The translations under genes were made by a program, and so were the position numbers. A DNA stretch of 64,000 nucleotides from Pedobacter psychroterrae. Lineage in GTDB: Bacteria; Bacteroidota; Bacteroidia; Sphingobacteriales; Sphingobacteriaceae. The DNA lies in NCBI RefSeq assembly GCF_004331695.1, contig NZ_SJSL01000003.1:62001-126000 (forward strand), read 5' to 3'. The notes under the pieces are model-generated. The model saw nothing but the letters and a program-made list of their open reading frames with translations, was not told where the DNA came from and searched no databases. Positions 1 to 8,677 of this stretch are shown here, piece by piece. Each line of letters starts with the position of its first letter. Positions within the stretch are counted from its first letter, which is position 1.

Positions 1-1
1 T

Positions 2-307
2 TTAATGAGCAGCAATGCTGCAGTAGGCGCGGGTTCCAGAGCATATCAGCTTTTAAATGCGGTGAGAGCAAGAGTGGGGCTGAGTCCCGTACCAGTGACA
101 CTGGAGACCATTGAGAAGGAAAGGAGGCTTGAACTCGCAGGCGAGGGACACCGGTGGCTAGACCTAATCCGGTGGGGAAAGGCTGCTGCAGTTTTAGGCC
201 CGTTAAAGGGCTTTGTAGCCGGCAAGCATGAAGTGTTTCCAATCCCTCAAAATGAACTGAACAATACCAAAATTGAACAAAATAAAGAATGGGGCGGAAG
301 TAAATAA
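2..307 (+). CDS. SusD/RagB family outer-membrane lipoprotein, C-terminal fragment
   Basis: The frame is open at the left edge, so only about the last 101 residues are present. They carry the SusD C-terminal pattern: a segment ERRLELAGEGHRWLDLIRWG followed near the end by FPIPQNEL and a short polar tail. SusD proteins are surface lipoproteins that cap a SusC TonB-dependent transporter and bind glycans. The partner susC should lie just left of the window. The gene is followed by a strong terminator and then by glycosidases, so this is the binding-protein end of a polysaccharide utilisation locus. The first Met in the window is probably internal. Confidence 0.9.
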   Translation, partial: LMSSNAAVGAGSRAYQLLNAVRARVGLSPVPVTLETIEKERRLELAGEGHRWLDLIRWGKAAAVLGPLKGFVAGKHEVFPIPQNELNNTKIEQNKEWGGSK

Positions 308-319
308 AAATGCGTTCTC

Positions 320-350
320 AGGGGCGGGTATTGTACACGCCCCTTTTTTT
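320..350 (+). terminator. Intrinsic terminator after susD
   Basis: A GC-rich stem (GGGGCG, one mismatch, GTA / TAC, CGCCCC) with a 3-nt loop is followed by seven T. It begins 13 nt after the SusD stop and ends 14 nt before the next ATG. It should end or attenuate susCD transcription before the enzyme genes. Confidence 0.85.
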
Positions 351-363
351 AAAAAATCATTAA

Positions 364-1833
364 ATGAAAAGACCTTATCCATCAATTATCTTTATGTCTG
401 CGCTTCTTGCCTGTACATCTCCTGCAGACAAAAAAGATGAAGCAGCCGCCAAAACATTTTCCCTAAATAACAAAAAGATCATCGTATATACCACCGCTCA
501 AAACTCAGACCTGCGGATTACTCAATATGGTGTGCTGGAGTTTAAACCCGCTCCTCAGCCATTGGAAACAGAACCAGCAGTATTTATAGATCCAGGAAAG
601 ACCTTTCAGACCATGACAGGGATAGGAGGGGCAATAACCGATGCTTCTGCAGAAACTTTTGCCAAACTATCGCAGGAAACTCAAAAGGAGTTTTTAACTG
701 CCTATTTTGATCAGAAAAATGGGATAGGCTATACGCTGGCGCGAACCAATATAAACAGCTGCGATTTCTCTTCAGGAAGCTATACTTATGTAGCGGATAA
801 TGATAAGGAGTTGAAAACTTTTGATATCGCACATGATGAGAAGTTTAAAATTCCGATGATCCAGCAAGCCATCTCTGCTGCGGGAGGTAAATTGCTGCTG
901 TATGTAAGCCCTTGGTCGCCACCAGCCTGGATGAAGGACAATAACGATATGCTTCAAGGCGGTAAGTTAAAGCCTGAATTCAGACAAGCATGGGCCAGCT
1001 ACTATATAAAATTTATACGGGAATACGAGAAAAGAAACATTCCTGTCTGGGGGCTATCGATTCAGAATGAGCCGATGGCGAAACAAAGATGGGAATCCTG
1101 CATTTTTACTGCCGGAGAGGAACGCGATTTTATCAAAGAGTTTTTAGGCCCTACACTTCACAAGGAGGGAATGAAGGATAAGAAGCTGATAGCATGGGAT
1201 CACAACCGGGACCTGATCTATCAAAGAGCGTCTACCATTTTAAGTGACCCGGAAGCCGCAAAATACGTTTGGGGGATAGGCTTTCACTGGTATGAGACCT
1301 GGACCAAAAGTTCCATGTTGTTTGACAACCTGAGACGGGTGAAAGAAGCTTTCCCTGATAAAGAGCTGATCTTTACTGAGGGCTGCCAGGAGAAATTCAA
1401 TCTGGACAGCATCGGCAATTGGTCGCTTGGAGAAAAGTATGGTCACTCCATGATCAACGATTTTAATAGCGGAACAGCAGCCTGGACTGACTGGAATATT
1501 TTGCTGGATGAAACGGGCGGTCCCAATCATGTAGGGAACTTTTGCTTTGCACCAATCCATGCCGACACAAGGACTGGTAAGCTAATCTATACGAATGCAT
1601 ATTATTATCTGGGGCATTTTTCAAAATTCATCAGACCGGGTGCAAAGCGGATCATTTCTTCGTCAAGCAGGGACCTGTTGCAGACCACAGGTTTTATCAA
1701 TTCAGACGGTAAGGTCGTGGTCATAGTAATGAACACCAGCAATCAGGAACTGCCATATCATCTGTGGATAGGCGGACAGTCGGCAGCTGTAAAAAGCCTG
1801 GCTCATTCTATCAGTACTTTTGTTATCGAATAA
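364..1833 (+). CDS. GH30 family glycoside hydrolase (lipoprotein)
   Basis: A 489-residue glycoside hydrolase of family 30, the retaining family that includes beta-1,6-glucanases and glucosylceramidases. A lipobox (LLAC, Cys17) indicates a lipoprotein. The TIM-barrel core starts near residue 80. WSPPAWMK is seen near residues 183-190, the acid/base glutamate is E236 in SIQNEP, and the nucleophile is E339 in FTEG. The last 70 residues form the beta-domain usual for GH30. Length fits the family. It lies directly downstream of the susD terminator and upstream of a second GH30, so it is an enzyme of this polysaccharide locus. Beta-1,6-glucan is the best substrate guess from family and context, but the subfamily is not proven. 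Confidence 0.93.
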   Translation: MKRPYPSIIFMSALLACTSPADKKDEAAAKTFSLNNKKIIVYTTAQNSDLRITQYGVLEFKPAPQPLETEPAVFIDPGKTFQTMTGIGGAITDASAETFAKLSQETQKEFLTAYFDQKNGIGYTLARTNINSCDFSSGSYTYVADNDKELKTFDIAHDEKFKIPMIQQAISAAGGKLLLYVSPWSPPAWMKDNNDMLQGGKLKPEFRQAWASYYIKFIREYEKRNIPVWGLSIQNEPMAKQRWESCIFTAGEERDFIKEFLGPTLHKEGMKDKKLIAWDHNRDLIYQRASTILSDPEAAKYVWGIGFHWYETWTKSSMLFDNLRRVKEAFPDKELIFTEGCQEKFNLDSIGNWSLGEKYGHSMINDFNSGTAAWTDWNILLDETGGPNHVGNFCFAPIHADTRTGKLIYTNAYYYLGHFSKFIRPGAKRIISSSSRDLLQTTGFINSDGKVVVIVMNTSNQELPYHLWIGGQSAAVKSLAHSISTFVIE

Positions 1834-1883
1834 TCCCCTTTTCTGTTATCTTGCATGTTGCAACCAAACACATAACCAATTAA

Positions 1884-3305
1884 ATGGATATCAATCTTAA
1901 CGCTATAGGCAGAAATGTAAAGTTCTTTTTTGCCTGCTTACCGCTCTGTCTGGGTGTTATACCCGTTCAGGCGCAGAAAAGTGCAGAATTATGGCTAACC
2001 GATCCCGGCAATAAAATTTTGTTCAGCAGACAGGATCCGCTGAAAATCACAAAGGCAAAAAATAGTGGCCCACAGGAAATTGTAGTCGATACAAAGACCA
2101 GTTATCAAACCATAGACGGATTTGGCTATACGCTGACCGGAGGCAGTGCTCAGCACATTTTTGGAATGGGTAATGCGGAGCGGGCTGCACTTTTAAAAGA
2201 ACTTTTTGCATTTGACGGAGCCAATATCGGTACCAGTTATATCAGACTTAGTATTGGTGCCTCAGATCTAAATGAAAAGGTTTTTTCGTACAACGATCTT
2301 CCGGCAGGTGAAACAGATCCGGAGATGGAAAAATTTGACCTTGGCGCTGATAAAAAAGATATAATACCGGTACTCAGAGAGATTCTTGCTATAAACCCCA
2401 ACATTAAGATACTGGGTTCTCCCTGGTCGCCACCGGTTTGGATGAAAACGAACGGAGATACAAGAGGAGGAAGTTTAAAGCTGGAATATTATGATGCGTA
2501 TGCCAAATATTTTGTAAAATACGTTGAGCACATGAAGGCTGAAGGAATTAGGATTGATGCAGTAACTATTCAAAATGAACCCTTGCACCCTGGAAATAAC
2601 CCTAGTCTGCTAATGCTGGCACAAGACCAGGCAATTTTCATTAAGAACCACCTTGGCCCTGTTTTTAAGAAAGCTGGCCTGGATACCAAAATAATCATAT
2701 ATGATCACAATGCTGACCGTCCTGATTATCCGATCTCTATTTTGGATGATCCCGAAGCGAAGAAATATATAGACGGGTCGGCCTTTCATTTGTATGGAGG
2801 AAAAATAGATGCGCTGAAACAGGTACATGAGGCACATCCCGACAAACATATCTATTTTACTGAACAATGGGTCGGTGCTCCTGGAAATTTGAAAAGGGAT
2901 TTTGTGGACCACATCAGCAAACTGATCATTGGCGCTCCGCGCAACTGGAGCAGGAATGTACTGGAATGGAACCTCGCCGCCAACAGCAATAATGATCCGC
3001 ATACCGACAGGGGTGGCTGCGATCGTTGCCTTGGGGCAGTAACCATTGACGGTAATGAAGTAAAGCGTAATCCGGCATACTATATCATTGCACATGCAGC
3101 AAAATTTGTTAGGCCCGGATCAGTGCGGATTGCGTCTAACCTGCTAACAGGGTTGCCTAATGTCGCCTTTAAAACACCTGATGGAAAGAAAGTGCTTATC
3201 GTATTAAACACCAGCGATAGTCCGCAATCCTTTACTGTCCGGGCGGATAAAAATACCTTGGCAACCAGTTTGAATGCTGGTGCAGCAGCCACCATCGTGT
3301 GGTAA
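1884..3305 (+). CDS. GH30 family glycoside hydrolase (secreted)
   Basis: A second GH30 enzyme, 473 residues, with a Sec signal peptide ending around VQAQ (residue 31) and no lipobox, so probably periplasmic or secreted. It has WSPPVWMK, the acid/base glutamate E232 in TIQNEP and the nucleophile E327 in FTEQWV. It is clearly related to the upstream GH30 but strongly diverged, so this is an old duplication or two subfamilies rather than a recent copy. It sits 50 nt after the first GH30 with no terminator between them, so the two are likely co-transcribed. The lipoprotein enzyme may cut at the surface while this one works on imported oligosaccharides; that division is inference. Confidence 0.92.
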   Translation: MDINLNAIGRNVKFFFACLPLCLGVIPVQAQKSAELWLTDPGNKILFSRQDPLKITKAKNSGPQEIVVDTKTSYQTIDGFGYTLTGGSAQHIFGMGNAERAALLKELFAFDGANIGTSYIRLSIGASDLNEKVFSYNDLPAGETDPEMEKFDLGADKKDIIPVLREILAINPNIKILGSPWSPPVWMKTNGDTRGGSLKLEYYDAYAKYFVKYVEHMKAEGIRIDAVTIQNEPLHPGNNPSLLMLAQDQAIFIKNHLGPVFKKAGLDTKIIIYDHNADRPDYPISILDDPEAKKYIDGSAFHLYGGKIDALKQVHEAHPDKHIYFTEQWVGAPGNLKRDFVDHISKLIIGAPRNWSRNVLEWNLAANSNNDPHTDRGGCDRCLGAVTIDGNEVKRNPAYYIIAHAAKFVRPGSVRIASNLLTGLPNVAFKTPDGKKVLIVLNTSDSPQSFTVRADKNTLATSLNAGAAATIVW

Positions 3306-3341
3306 ATAAATCATGAGAATTATAATATAAAGCAAACATAA

Positions 3342-5117
3342 ATGCCTCTTCTAAAATTGATATATACCATAACAACTGCCGCAATTATTGTTTGCGGATT
3401 GACAATACTGCCCTCCGCTAAATTGCATGCGCAGGGGTATTTGAAAGCCGATGGAAAGAAGATCGTGAATGAAAAAGGTGAGAACGTATTGTTGAGGGGC
3501 GTGGGGCTGGGAGGCTGGATGCTGCAGGAAGGGTACATGCTAAGGATTAACAATGAAGGACAGCAATATCGGATTCGTGAAAGGTTTGAAAATTTGATAG
3601 GTGCGGAGCGTACACAGGAATTTTATGATCTCTGGCTGGCCAATCATACCCGTAAAATTGATATAGACTCGATGAAAGCCTGGGGTTTTAATTCAGTAAG
3701 ACTGCCAATGCATTACAATTTGTATACACTACCGGTTGATAAAGAACCGGTAGCGGGGCAGGACACCTGGCTGGAGAAAGGGTTTGCGATGACAGACAGC
3801 CTGCTGGCCTGGTGCAAAGCAAATAAAATGTACCTGATCCTTGACCTTCATGCCGCGCCGGGAGGACAGGGCAACGATCTCAATATTTCTGACAGAGACC
3901 CATCCAAGCCTTCATTATGGGACAGTGAGGCCAATCAGAAAAAGACAATCGCCCTGTGGAAGAAAATCGCTGAACGCTATGTAGATGAACCCTGGATTGG
4001 TGCATATGACATCATTAATGAGCCAAACTGGGGATTTGATGATCCGACAGGCGACAAAAATGGAACGAAAGAAAAAAGAAATATTCCATTAAAGAAGCTG
4101 ATGGTAGACATTACAAGCGCAATTAGGGAAGTCGATAAAAAGCACATGGTGATCATTGAAGGAAATGGATGGGGAAACAATTACAATGGTATTTTGCCTC
4201 AATGGGATGATAATATGGTGCTCAGTTTTCATAAATACTGGTCATACAATGACCAGGGTTCTGCAGAAAATATGATTAAAATGCGTGAACAGTACAACAT
4301 CCCTGTCTGGCTGGGTGAAACAGGGGAAAATTCAAATGTCTGGTTTACCGAAGCCATTCGGTTATTTGAAAAGAATAACATCGGCTGGGCATGGTGGCCT
4401 TTAAAAAAGCTCGGCTTCAATAATCCTATGGAAGTAAGGTCTAATAAGAACTATGATCAGGTGCTTCGGTTTATTAGCCGAAATGAGGACAAGCCCGCTG
4501 CAGATAGTGTATATAAGGGGTTAAAAGAACTGGCGGAAAACGTTAGGCTTGAAAATACCATCATTCACAAAGATGTGATTGACGCAATGATGCGCCAGCC
4601 TTTTACCGCAGAGACAAAGCCGTTTAAAGTCAACAAAATAAACAGGAGTGCTGTGGTTCAGTCTGTTGATTATGATCTGGGGATTAATGGAGCGGCTTAT
4701 TTTGATCTTGATACTGCAGATTATCATGTCTCCACCGGTAAAAATACACCCGGTAACAGGGGGCGTGTATATAGGAATGATGGTGTAGACATAGGTAGGG
4801 ATGCTAACGGCAGAGACAATTATTATGTGACTAATTTTGAAAAAGGAGAGTGGTTGCAATATACCATCGATGTAGCAAAAGCAGGGGATTACAAGCTCGT
4901 TTTAAATTTTGCTACTGCCGATTCTGATGCGGCTGTTTCCGCAACCTTGAACGGGAAGCTATTTGCGGAGGCGGTTAAACTACCTAACACAGACGGATTA
5001 ACTCAGTTTAAAGAACTAGAATTTAGAAATAGCAGACTTTCTGCAGGCAAACATAAAATACGTATATTCTCTACTGGGAGTAGTTTTAATTTTAGTTATA
5101 TTCGGTTTGTAGAATAA
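3342..5117 (+). CDS. GH5 glycoside hydrolase with C-terminal CBM6-like domain
   Basis: 591 residues: a signal peptide (cleavage near LHAQ, residue 31), a GH5 catalytic domain (about 40-400) and a C-terminal beta-sandwich of CBM6/CBM35 type (about 445-591, with GEWLQYTIDVAKAGDYKLVL and a terminal FNFSYIRF). The acid/base glutamate is E227 in DIINEPNW and the nucleophile E326 in VWLGETGE. The N-terminal GVGLGGWMLQEGYML resembles exo-beta-glucanases of GH5, which fits a beta-glucan locus with two GH30 enzymes. It follows the second GH30 by 36 nt. Exact linkage specificity cannot be read from the sequence. Confidence 0.9.
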   Translation: MPLLKLIYTITTAAIIVCGLTILPSAKLHAQGYLKADGKKIVNEKGENVLLRGVGLGGWMLQEGYMLRINNEGQQYRIRERFENLIGAERTQEFYDLWLANHTRKIDIDSMKAWGFNSVRLPMHYNLYTLPVDKEPVAGQDTWLEKGFAMTDSLLAWCKANKMYLILDLHAAPGGQGNDLNISDRDPSKPSLWDSEANQKKTIALWKKIAERYVDEPWIGAYDIINEPNWGFDDPTGDKNGTKEKRNIPLKKLMVDITSAIREVDKKHMVIIEGNGWGNNYNGILPQWDDNMVLSFHKYWSYNDQGSAENMIKMREQYNIPVWLGETGENSNVWFTEAIRLFEKNNIGWAWWPLKKLGFNNPMEVRSNKNYDQVLRFISRNEDKPAADSVYKGLKELAENVRLENTIIHKDVIDAMMRQPFTAETKPFKVNKINRSAVVQSVDYDLGINGAAYFDLDTADYHVSTGKNTPGNRGRVYRNDGVDIGRDANGRDNYYVTNFEKGEWLQYTIDVAKAGDYKLVLNFATADSDAAVSATLNGKLFAEAVKLPNTDGLTQFKELEFRNSRLSAGKHKIRIFSTGSSFNFSYIRFVE

Positions 5118-5130
5118 CTAATTAACAAAC

Positions 5131-6309
5131 ATGAAAGGAAAAAAGCGTTTATTACTGATATTTAGCGGTATAGGAATGTTTGTGTTTCTTTTTTCCCAGT
5201 GTATGGAAAAACCTAAAGAGAAGGTTGCTGCAACGGAATTGTCAATTGCCGGAGCGGAGACCTGCAAACAATGTCATCAAAAAGCATACAGTGATTACCT
5301 GAAAGATCCCCATACACATACCTCCTGGCCAGTAACTACAGATGAAGTTGTGAAGGGGGGAGGTGGTCCTAAGTCGGCTGGGTTTTCTTTTGATGAACAC
5401 CTTAAAATAGTGATAGAAAAAAGAAAGGACGGTATGTATCAGGTGCCGTACTATGATGGAGAAGAAGGCCCTGCCAGACGCTTTGACATCGCCATAGGAT
5501 CAGGAAAACATGCACACACATATGGTTTTTGGAGAGAAGACAGGCTTAACCAGCTCCAGCTTACTTATTTCAGAAGCATAAATGAATGGACAAACAGTCC
5601 TGGATATCCAAACCGCATGTTTTTACAGGCCATAGGAAAGCGCTGTCTGGAATGCCATACATCCTATGCAAAAGCTACGAATGTTCAAACGGGCTCTTTA
5701 TCTATTGAGAACAGTTTCGATAGAAAATCAATTATATATGGCATCGACTGTGAACGCTGTCATGGGCCGGCGGGTAAGCATGTTGAATTCCACATCAACA
5801 ACCCTGATGATAAATCACCTAAATATGTAAAGCTATATAAAGACCTTACCCGAAAACAAAAAATTGATGCCTGTGCAGTATGTCATTCCGGGAATGATGT
5901 TGAATCACTTAAGTCGTCTTTTGCTTTCAAGCCAGGGGATGATATTGCGGAGTATTACCATTACAACCCGGGCTCATTCGCCTCGGCAGAACCGGATGTG
6001 CATGGCAATCAGATTGGTATGCTGCAAGGGAGCCAATGTTTTATAAAAAGCAATGATATGACCTGCGGTAGTTGTCATAATGCCCATAAAGCTGAAGACA
6101 ACAATTTGATCGCATATTCAAAAAAATGCATATCCTGCCATCCAACTGCAAAACATAGCAAAAAAACACTGGGCAATGCTATGGTAAACACAAACTGTAT
6201 AAATTGTCATATGCCGCTCAAGGCTTCAAAAGTTATTACTTTTCAGCAGGCGGGACATGAAGGGAAAAGTGCCTATCAGTTGCACACCCACCGCATAGCG
6301 GTATACTAA
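5131..6309 (+). CDS. Seven-haem c-type cytochrome, exported
   Basis: 392 residues with seven CxxCH haem-binding motifs, at C45-H49, C172-H176, C207-H211, C248-H252, C312-H316, C333-H337 and C356-H360. An N-terminal hydrophobic segment ends at Cys24 (FSQC), a weak lipobox, so it is exported and perhaps membrane-anchored. Motif spacing resembles cytochrome c554/c' type multihaem proteins, known for electron transfer. The start is only 13 nt after the GH5 stop, so it is probably in the glycosidase operon. Its role there is unknown; an electron donor or acceptor for an oxidative step is only a guess. No matching oxidase is visible in the window. Confidence 0.88.
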   Translation: MKGKKRLLLIFSGIGMFVFLFSQCMEKPKEKVAATELSIAGAETCKQCHQKAYSDYLKDPHTHTSWPVTTDEVVKGGGGPKSAGFSFDEHLKIVIEKRKDGMYQVPYYDGEEGPARRFDIAIGSGKHAHTYGFWREDRLNQLQLTYFRSINEWTNSPGYPNRMFLQAIGKRCLECHTSYAKATNVQTGSLSIENSFDRKSIIYGIDCERCHGPAGKHVEFHINNPDDKSPKYVKLYKDLTRKQKIDACAVCHSGNDVESLKSSFAFKPGDDIAEYYHYNPGSFASAEPDVHGNQIGMLQGSQCFIKSNDMTCGSCHNAHKAEDNNLIAYSKKCISCHPTAKHSKKTLGNAMVNTNCINCHMPLKASKVITFQQAGHEGKSAYQLHTHRIAVY

Positions 6310-6337
6310 AATTCGACAAAAGGATAGGACATAAAAA

Positions 6338-6367
6338 AATCCCTCTTTTTTGAGTAAAAGAGAGATT
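6338..6367. terminator. Bidirectional terminator between convergent genes
   Basis: A 12-pair stem with one C/A mismatch (AATC.CTCTTTT with AAAAGAG.GATT) and a 6-nt loop lies between the cytochrome and the convergent DUF3276 gene. On the minus strand it is followed by a run of six T, so it mainly serves the DUF3276 transcript; it may also stop the plus-strand operon. Confidence 0.7.
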
Positions 6368-6375
6368 AGTTATTT

Positions 6376-6705
6376 TTAAAACGAGAAGTCGTCGTTTTGG
6401 ACTCTTGTTCCTACACCTTCATGATTTTCGGAGTATTCATAACGTTTTTCTATAACTTCCTGATGATTCTTAATGTACTCAACAGTCTCGTTCAAACCCT
6501 CAGCAAATTTTTCAAAATCTTCTTTGTATAAAAAGATTTTATGCTTTACAAACACTCCGTCCTCAAGCCTTTTCTTGCTTTCGGTTAATGTAAGGTAGTA
6601 ATCTCCTGATCTGGTTGCTTTTACGTCAAAAAAGTAAGTTCTCTTTCCAGCTCTTACTTTTTTTGAAAAAACCTCTTCTCTCTCTTTGTTGTCAAATTCT
6701 CCCAT
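6376..6705 (-). CDS. PUR-family DNA/RNA-binding protein (DUF3276)
   Basis: 109 residues matching the DUF3276/PUR-like family that is nearly universal in Bacteroidota: an N-terminal FSKKVRAGKRTYFFDVK, the middle DYYLTLTESKKR, and the KHKIFLYKEDFEKF segment. PUR domains bind single-stranded nucleic acid, and Borrelia and Bacteroidota members are small one-domain proteins like this. It has no signal peptide and is cytoplasmic. It is transcribed alone, with its own candidate promoter and a terminator just past the stop. Exact cellular role is unknown. Confidence 0.85.
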   Translation of the reverse strand: MGEFDNKEREEVFSKKVRAGKRTYFFDVKATRSGDYYLTLTESKKRLEDGVFVKHKIFLYKEDFEKFAEGLNETVEYIKNHQEVIEKRYEYSENHEGVGTRVQNDDFSF

Positions 6706-6735
6706 GGTTGCTTTAGCTCTTGGTTTTGGTACGGG

Positions 6736-6768
6736 TAAATATAAAGTAATAATTACTAAAGTTCAAAA
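6736..6768 (-). promoter_or_regulatory. Candidate promoter of the DUF3276 gene
   Basis: On the minus strand a TTTTG box (6764-6768) is followed after 20 nt by TATATTTA (6736-6743), one base off the Bacteroidota TAnnTTTG -7 element. It ends 30 nt before the ATG. Assigned by eye only. Confidence 0.35.
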
Positions 6769-6774
6769 TAGAAA

Positions 6775-8565
6775 TTACACAGAATGATTTTCTTGTTCCA
6801 ATAATTGGTTCTGGTACATTTCAGCATAGGCCCCAGCCTGTTCTAATAGCTGGCTGTGTGTGCCCTGCTCTATAATTTCCCCCTGATCCAGTACCAGGAT
6901 TTTATCGGCGTTTTTTATCGTTGAAATTCTGTGTGCGATAAGTATACTGGTTCTTCCTTTCATCATCCTACCCAGATTGCTCAGTATTTCTTCCTCTGTT
7001 TTAGTGTCTACAGCGGATAAACAGTCATCGAATATCAGGATACCTGGTGACTTAATTAAGGCACGGGCAATAGATACCCTTTGTTTTTGTCCGCCAGAGA
7101 GGGTAATCCCACGCTCGCCCAGCATCGTCTCAAACTTATGCTCAAAATCAATAATATTACTGTAAACAGCAGCATTTTTTGCGGCATTCTCCACTTCCTG
7201 ATCGGTAACCTGATCAAGTCCAAAGGCTATGTTGTTTTTAATAGTATCAGAGAATAGAAAAACTTCCTGGGGCACAAAACCTACCTGGTTTCGAAAGTCA
7301 TATAAGTTTAGGTCTTTTAATCCCTTCTCATCAATTTTAATCTGTCCTTCATCTACGTCATACATTCTCATAATCAGGTTTGCCAACGTAGACTTACCCG
7401 ATCCGGTACGGCCAATGATGGCTACAAACTGTCCCCGTTTTATTTCGAAGGTTACGTTGTTTATTGCGTTTATACCTGTATCAGGATAAGTGAAGCTTAC
7501 GTTTTTGAATTCGACATTGCCTTCCAGTTTAAGCGTTTCAGTATTTTCAGATACGATATCAGATTGCAGCTGCAGGAATTCATTGATGCGTTTTTGCGAA
7601 GCTGAAGCCCTTTGAATCAGTGTGGTCACCCAGCCAAGCATGGAGACAGGAAAGGTAAGCTGATTTACATATACAATAAATTCGGCTATATTGCCGGGAG
7701 TAATCGCGCCATTAATCACTTGCTTACCACCCACATAAATAGTAAGTATAGTGCTGAGGCCTACCAGCAAAAGCATTGTAGGGTAAAATAGGGCCTGTAC
7801 TTTGACCAGGCTCATTGCATTCCTTTTATAGCCCTCACTTTCTGTAGCGAATACCATATTGGTATGTGCCTCCCGCACATATGATTTAATAACCCTTATG
7901 CCCGAAAATCTTTCCTGAACAAAACTTGACAGCCTGGAGAGCTGCTCCTGGATCTGTTCGCTTTTTTGGTTAATCATTGTATTTACAAAGTAAATGGTGA
8001 CCACCAGTACCGGAAGCGGGAGCAGACAAAAGATGGCCAAAGTGACATTTACAGAAAACATGGCATAAATAATAAGGACAAACAATACTGCAGTATTGAT
8101 GGCATACATAATGGCGGGACCAACGTACATCCTTACCCTGTTTACATCTTCTGTGGCCCTGTTCATCAGATCACCTGTGTTGTTGCGGCGATAGAATCCC
8201 AGGCTCAGGTCCTGATAATGTGCATAGATCTCATTTTTCATGTCAAATTCAATATGTCTTGACATCAGAATAATGGTCTGTCGCATAAAGAATAAGAAAA
8301 GGCCTCTTAGAAGATATAGGATCAGAACGATGCTCCCGAAATAGAGTAAGCTGTAGCTAAAGATATCGTAAATAATTGAGCGGCGTTCAAAACCTTCAAA
8401 CAGGCTGTAAATCTGAATGTTTTCAGTGATCAGGTTAAAGGCATGGCCGATCACCCGGGCGGGTATCACACCAAATATATTTGATATAATCACGAAAAGC
8501 ACCCCGGGAATAATCCGCCATTTATATTTTAAAAAGTACTTGTTTAAAAACCTAAGGTGTTTCAT
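6775..8565 (-). CDS. ABC transporter, fused permease and ATPase (type IV exporter)
   Basis: 596 residues: an exporter-type transmembrane domain with six helices (about 15-310), then a nucleotide-binding domain (about 345-590). The Walker A motif GRTGSGKST is near residue 385, the LSGGQ signature near 487 and the Walker B ILIFDD near 507. The residue after Walker B is Asp in DDCLSAVDT instead of the usual catalytic Glu, as in MdlA/MdlB-type half transporters. Such proteins work as homo- or heterodimers exporting lipids, peptides or drugs; no partner gene is adjacent, so either a homodimer or a distant partner. Substrate is not predictable. Confidence 0.9.
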   Translation of the reverse strand: MKHLRFLNKYFLKYKWRIIPGVLFVIISNIFGVIPARVIGHAFNLITENIQIYSLFEGFERRSIIYDIFSYSLLYFGSIVLILYLLRGLFLFFMRQTIILMSRHIEFDMKNEIYAHYQDLSLGFYRRNNTGDLMNRATEDVNRVRMYVGPAIMYAINTAVLFVLIIYAMFSVNVTLAIFCLLPLPVLVVTIYFVNTMINQKSEQIQEQLSRLSSFVQERFSGIRVIKSYVREAHTNMVFATESEGYKRNAMSLVKVQALFYPTMLLLVGLSTILTIYVGGKQVINGAITPGNIAEFIVYVNQLTFPVSMLGWVTTLIQRASASQKRINEFLQLQSDIVSENTETLKLEGNVEFKNVSFTYPDTGINAINNVTFEIKRGQFVAIIGRTGSGKSTLANLIMRMYDVDEGQIKIDEKGLKDLNLYDFRNQVGFVPQEVFLFSDTIKNNIAFGLDQVTDQEVENAAKNAAVYSNIIDFEHKFETMLGERGITLSGGQKQRVSIARALIKSPGILIFDDCLSAVDTKTEEEILSNLGRMMKGRTSILIAHRISTIKNADKILVLDQGEIIEQGTHSQLLEQAGAYAEMYQNQLLEQENHSV

Positions 8566-8644
8566 GAAAAAGTAATTTAGCCAAAGGAAGGTAAAAATTT
8601 CAAAGTCTTTGGTTAAAACAATGTAATTAATGTTTTTTTTATAC

Positions 8645-8652
8645 TAGTTTTG
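8645..8652 (+). promoter_or_regulatory. Candidate -7 promoter box before the leucine-type dehydrogenase
   Basis: TAGTTTTG matches the Bacteroidota -7 consensus TAnnTTTG exactly, 25 nt before the ATG at 8678. A clear -33 TTTG at the right distance is not visible. Confidence 0.45.
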
Positions 8653-8677
8653 CGGCTTATCTGATAAACAAAATTAT

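Noticed and set aside
2610..3095. 161-codon minus-strand frame
   Set aside because: Antisense to the second GH30; no codon pattern or motifs supporting a gene.
6775..8565. Asp after Walker B in the ABC exporter as a defect
   Set aside because: DD..LSAVD is the usual form in MdlA/MdlB-like half transporters, so it is not a sign of decay.
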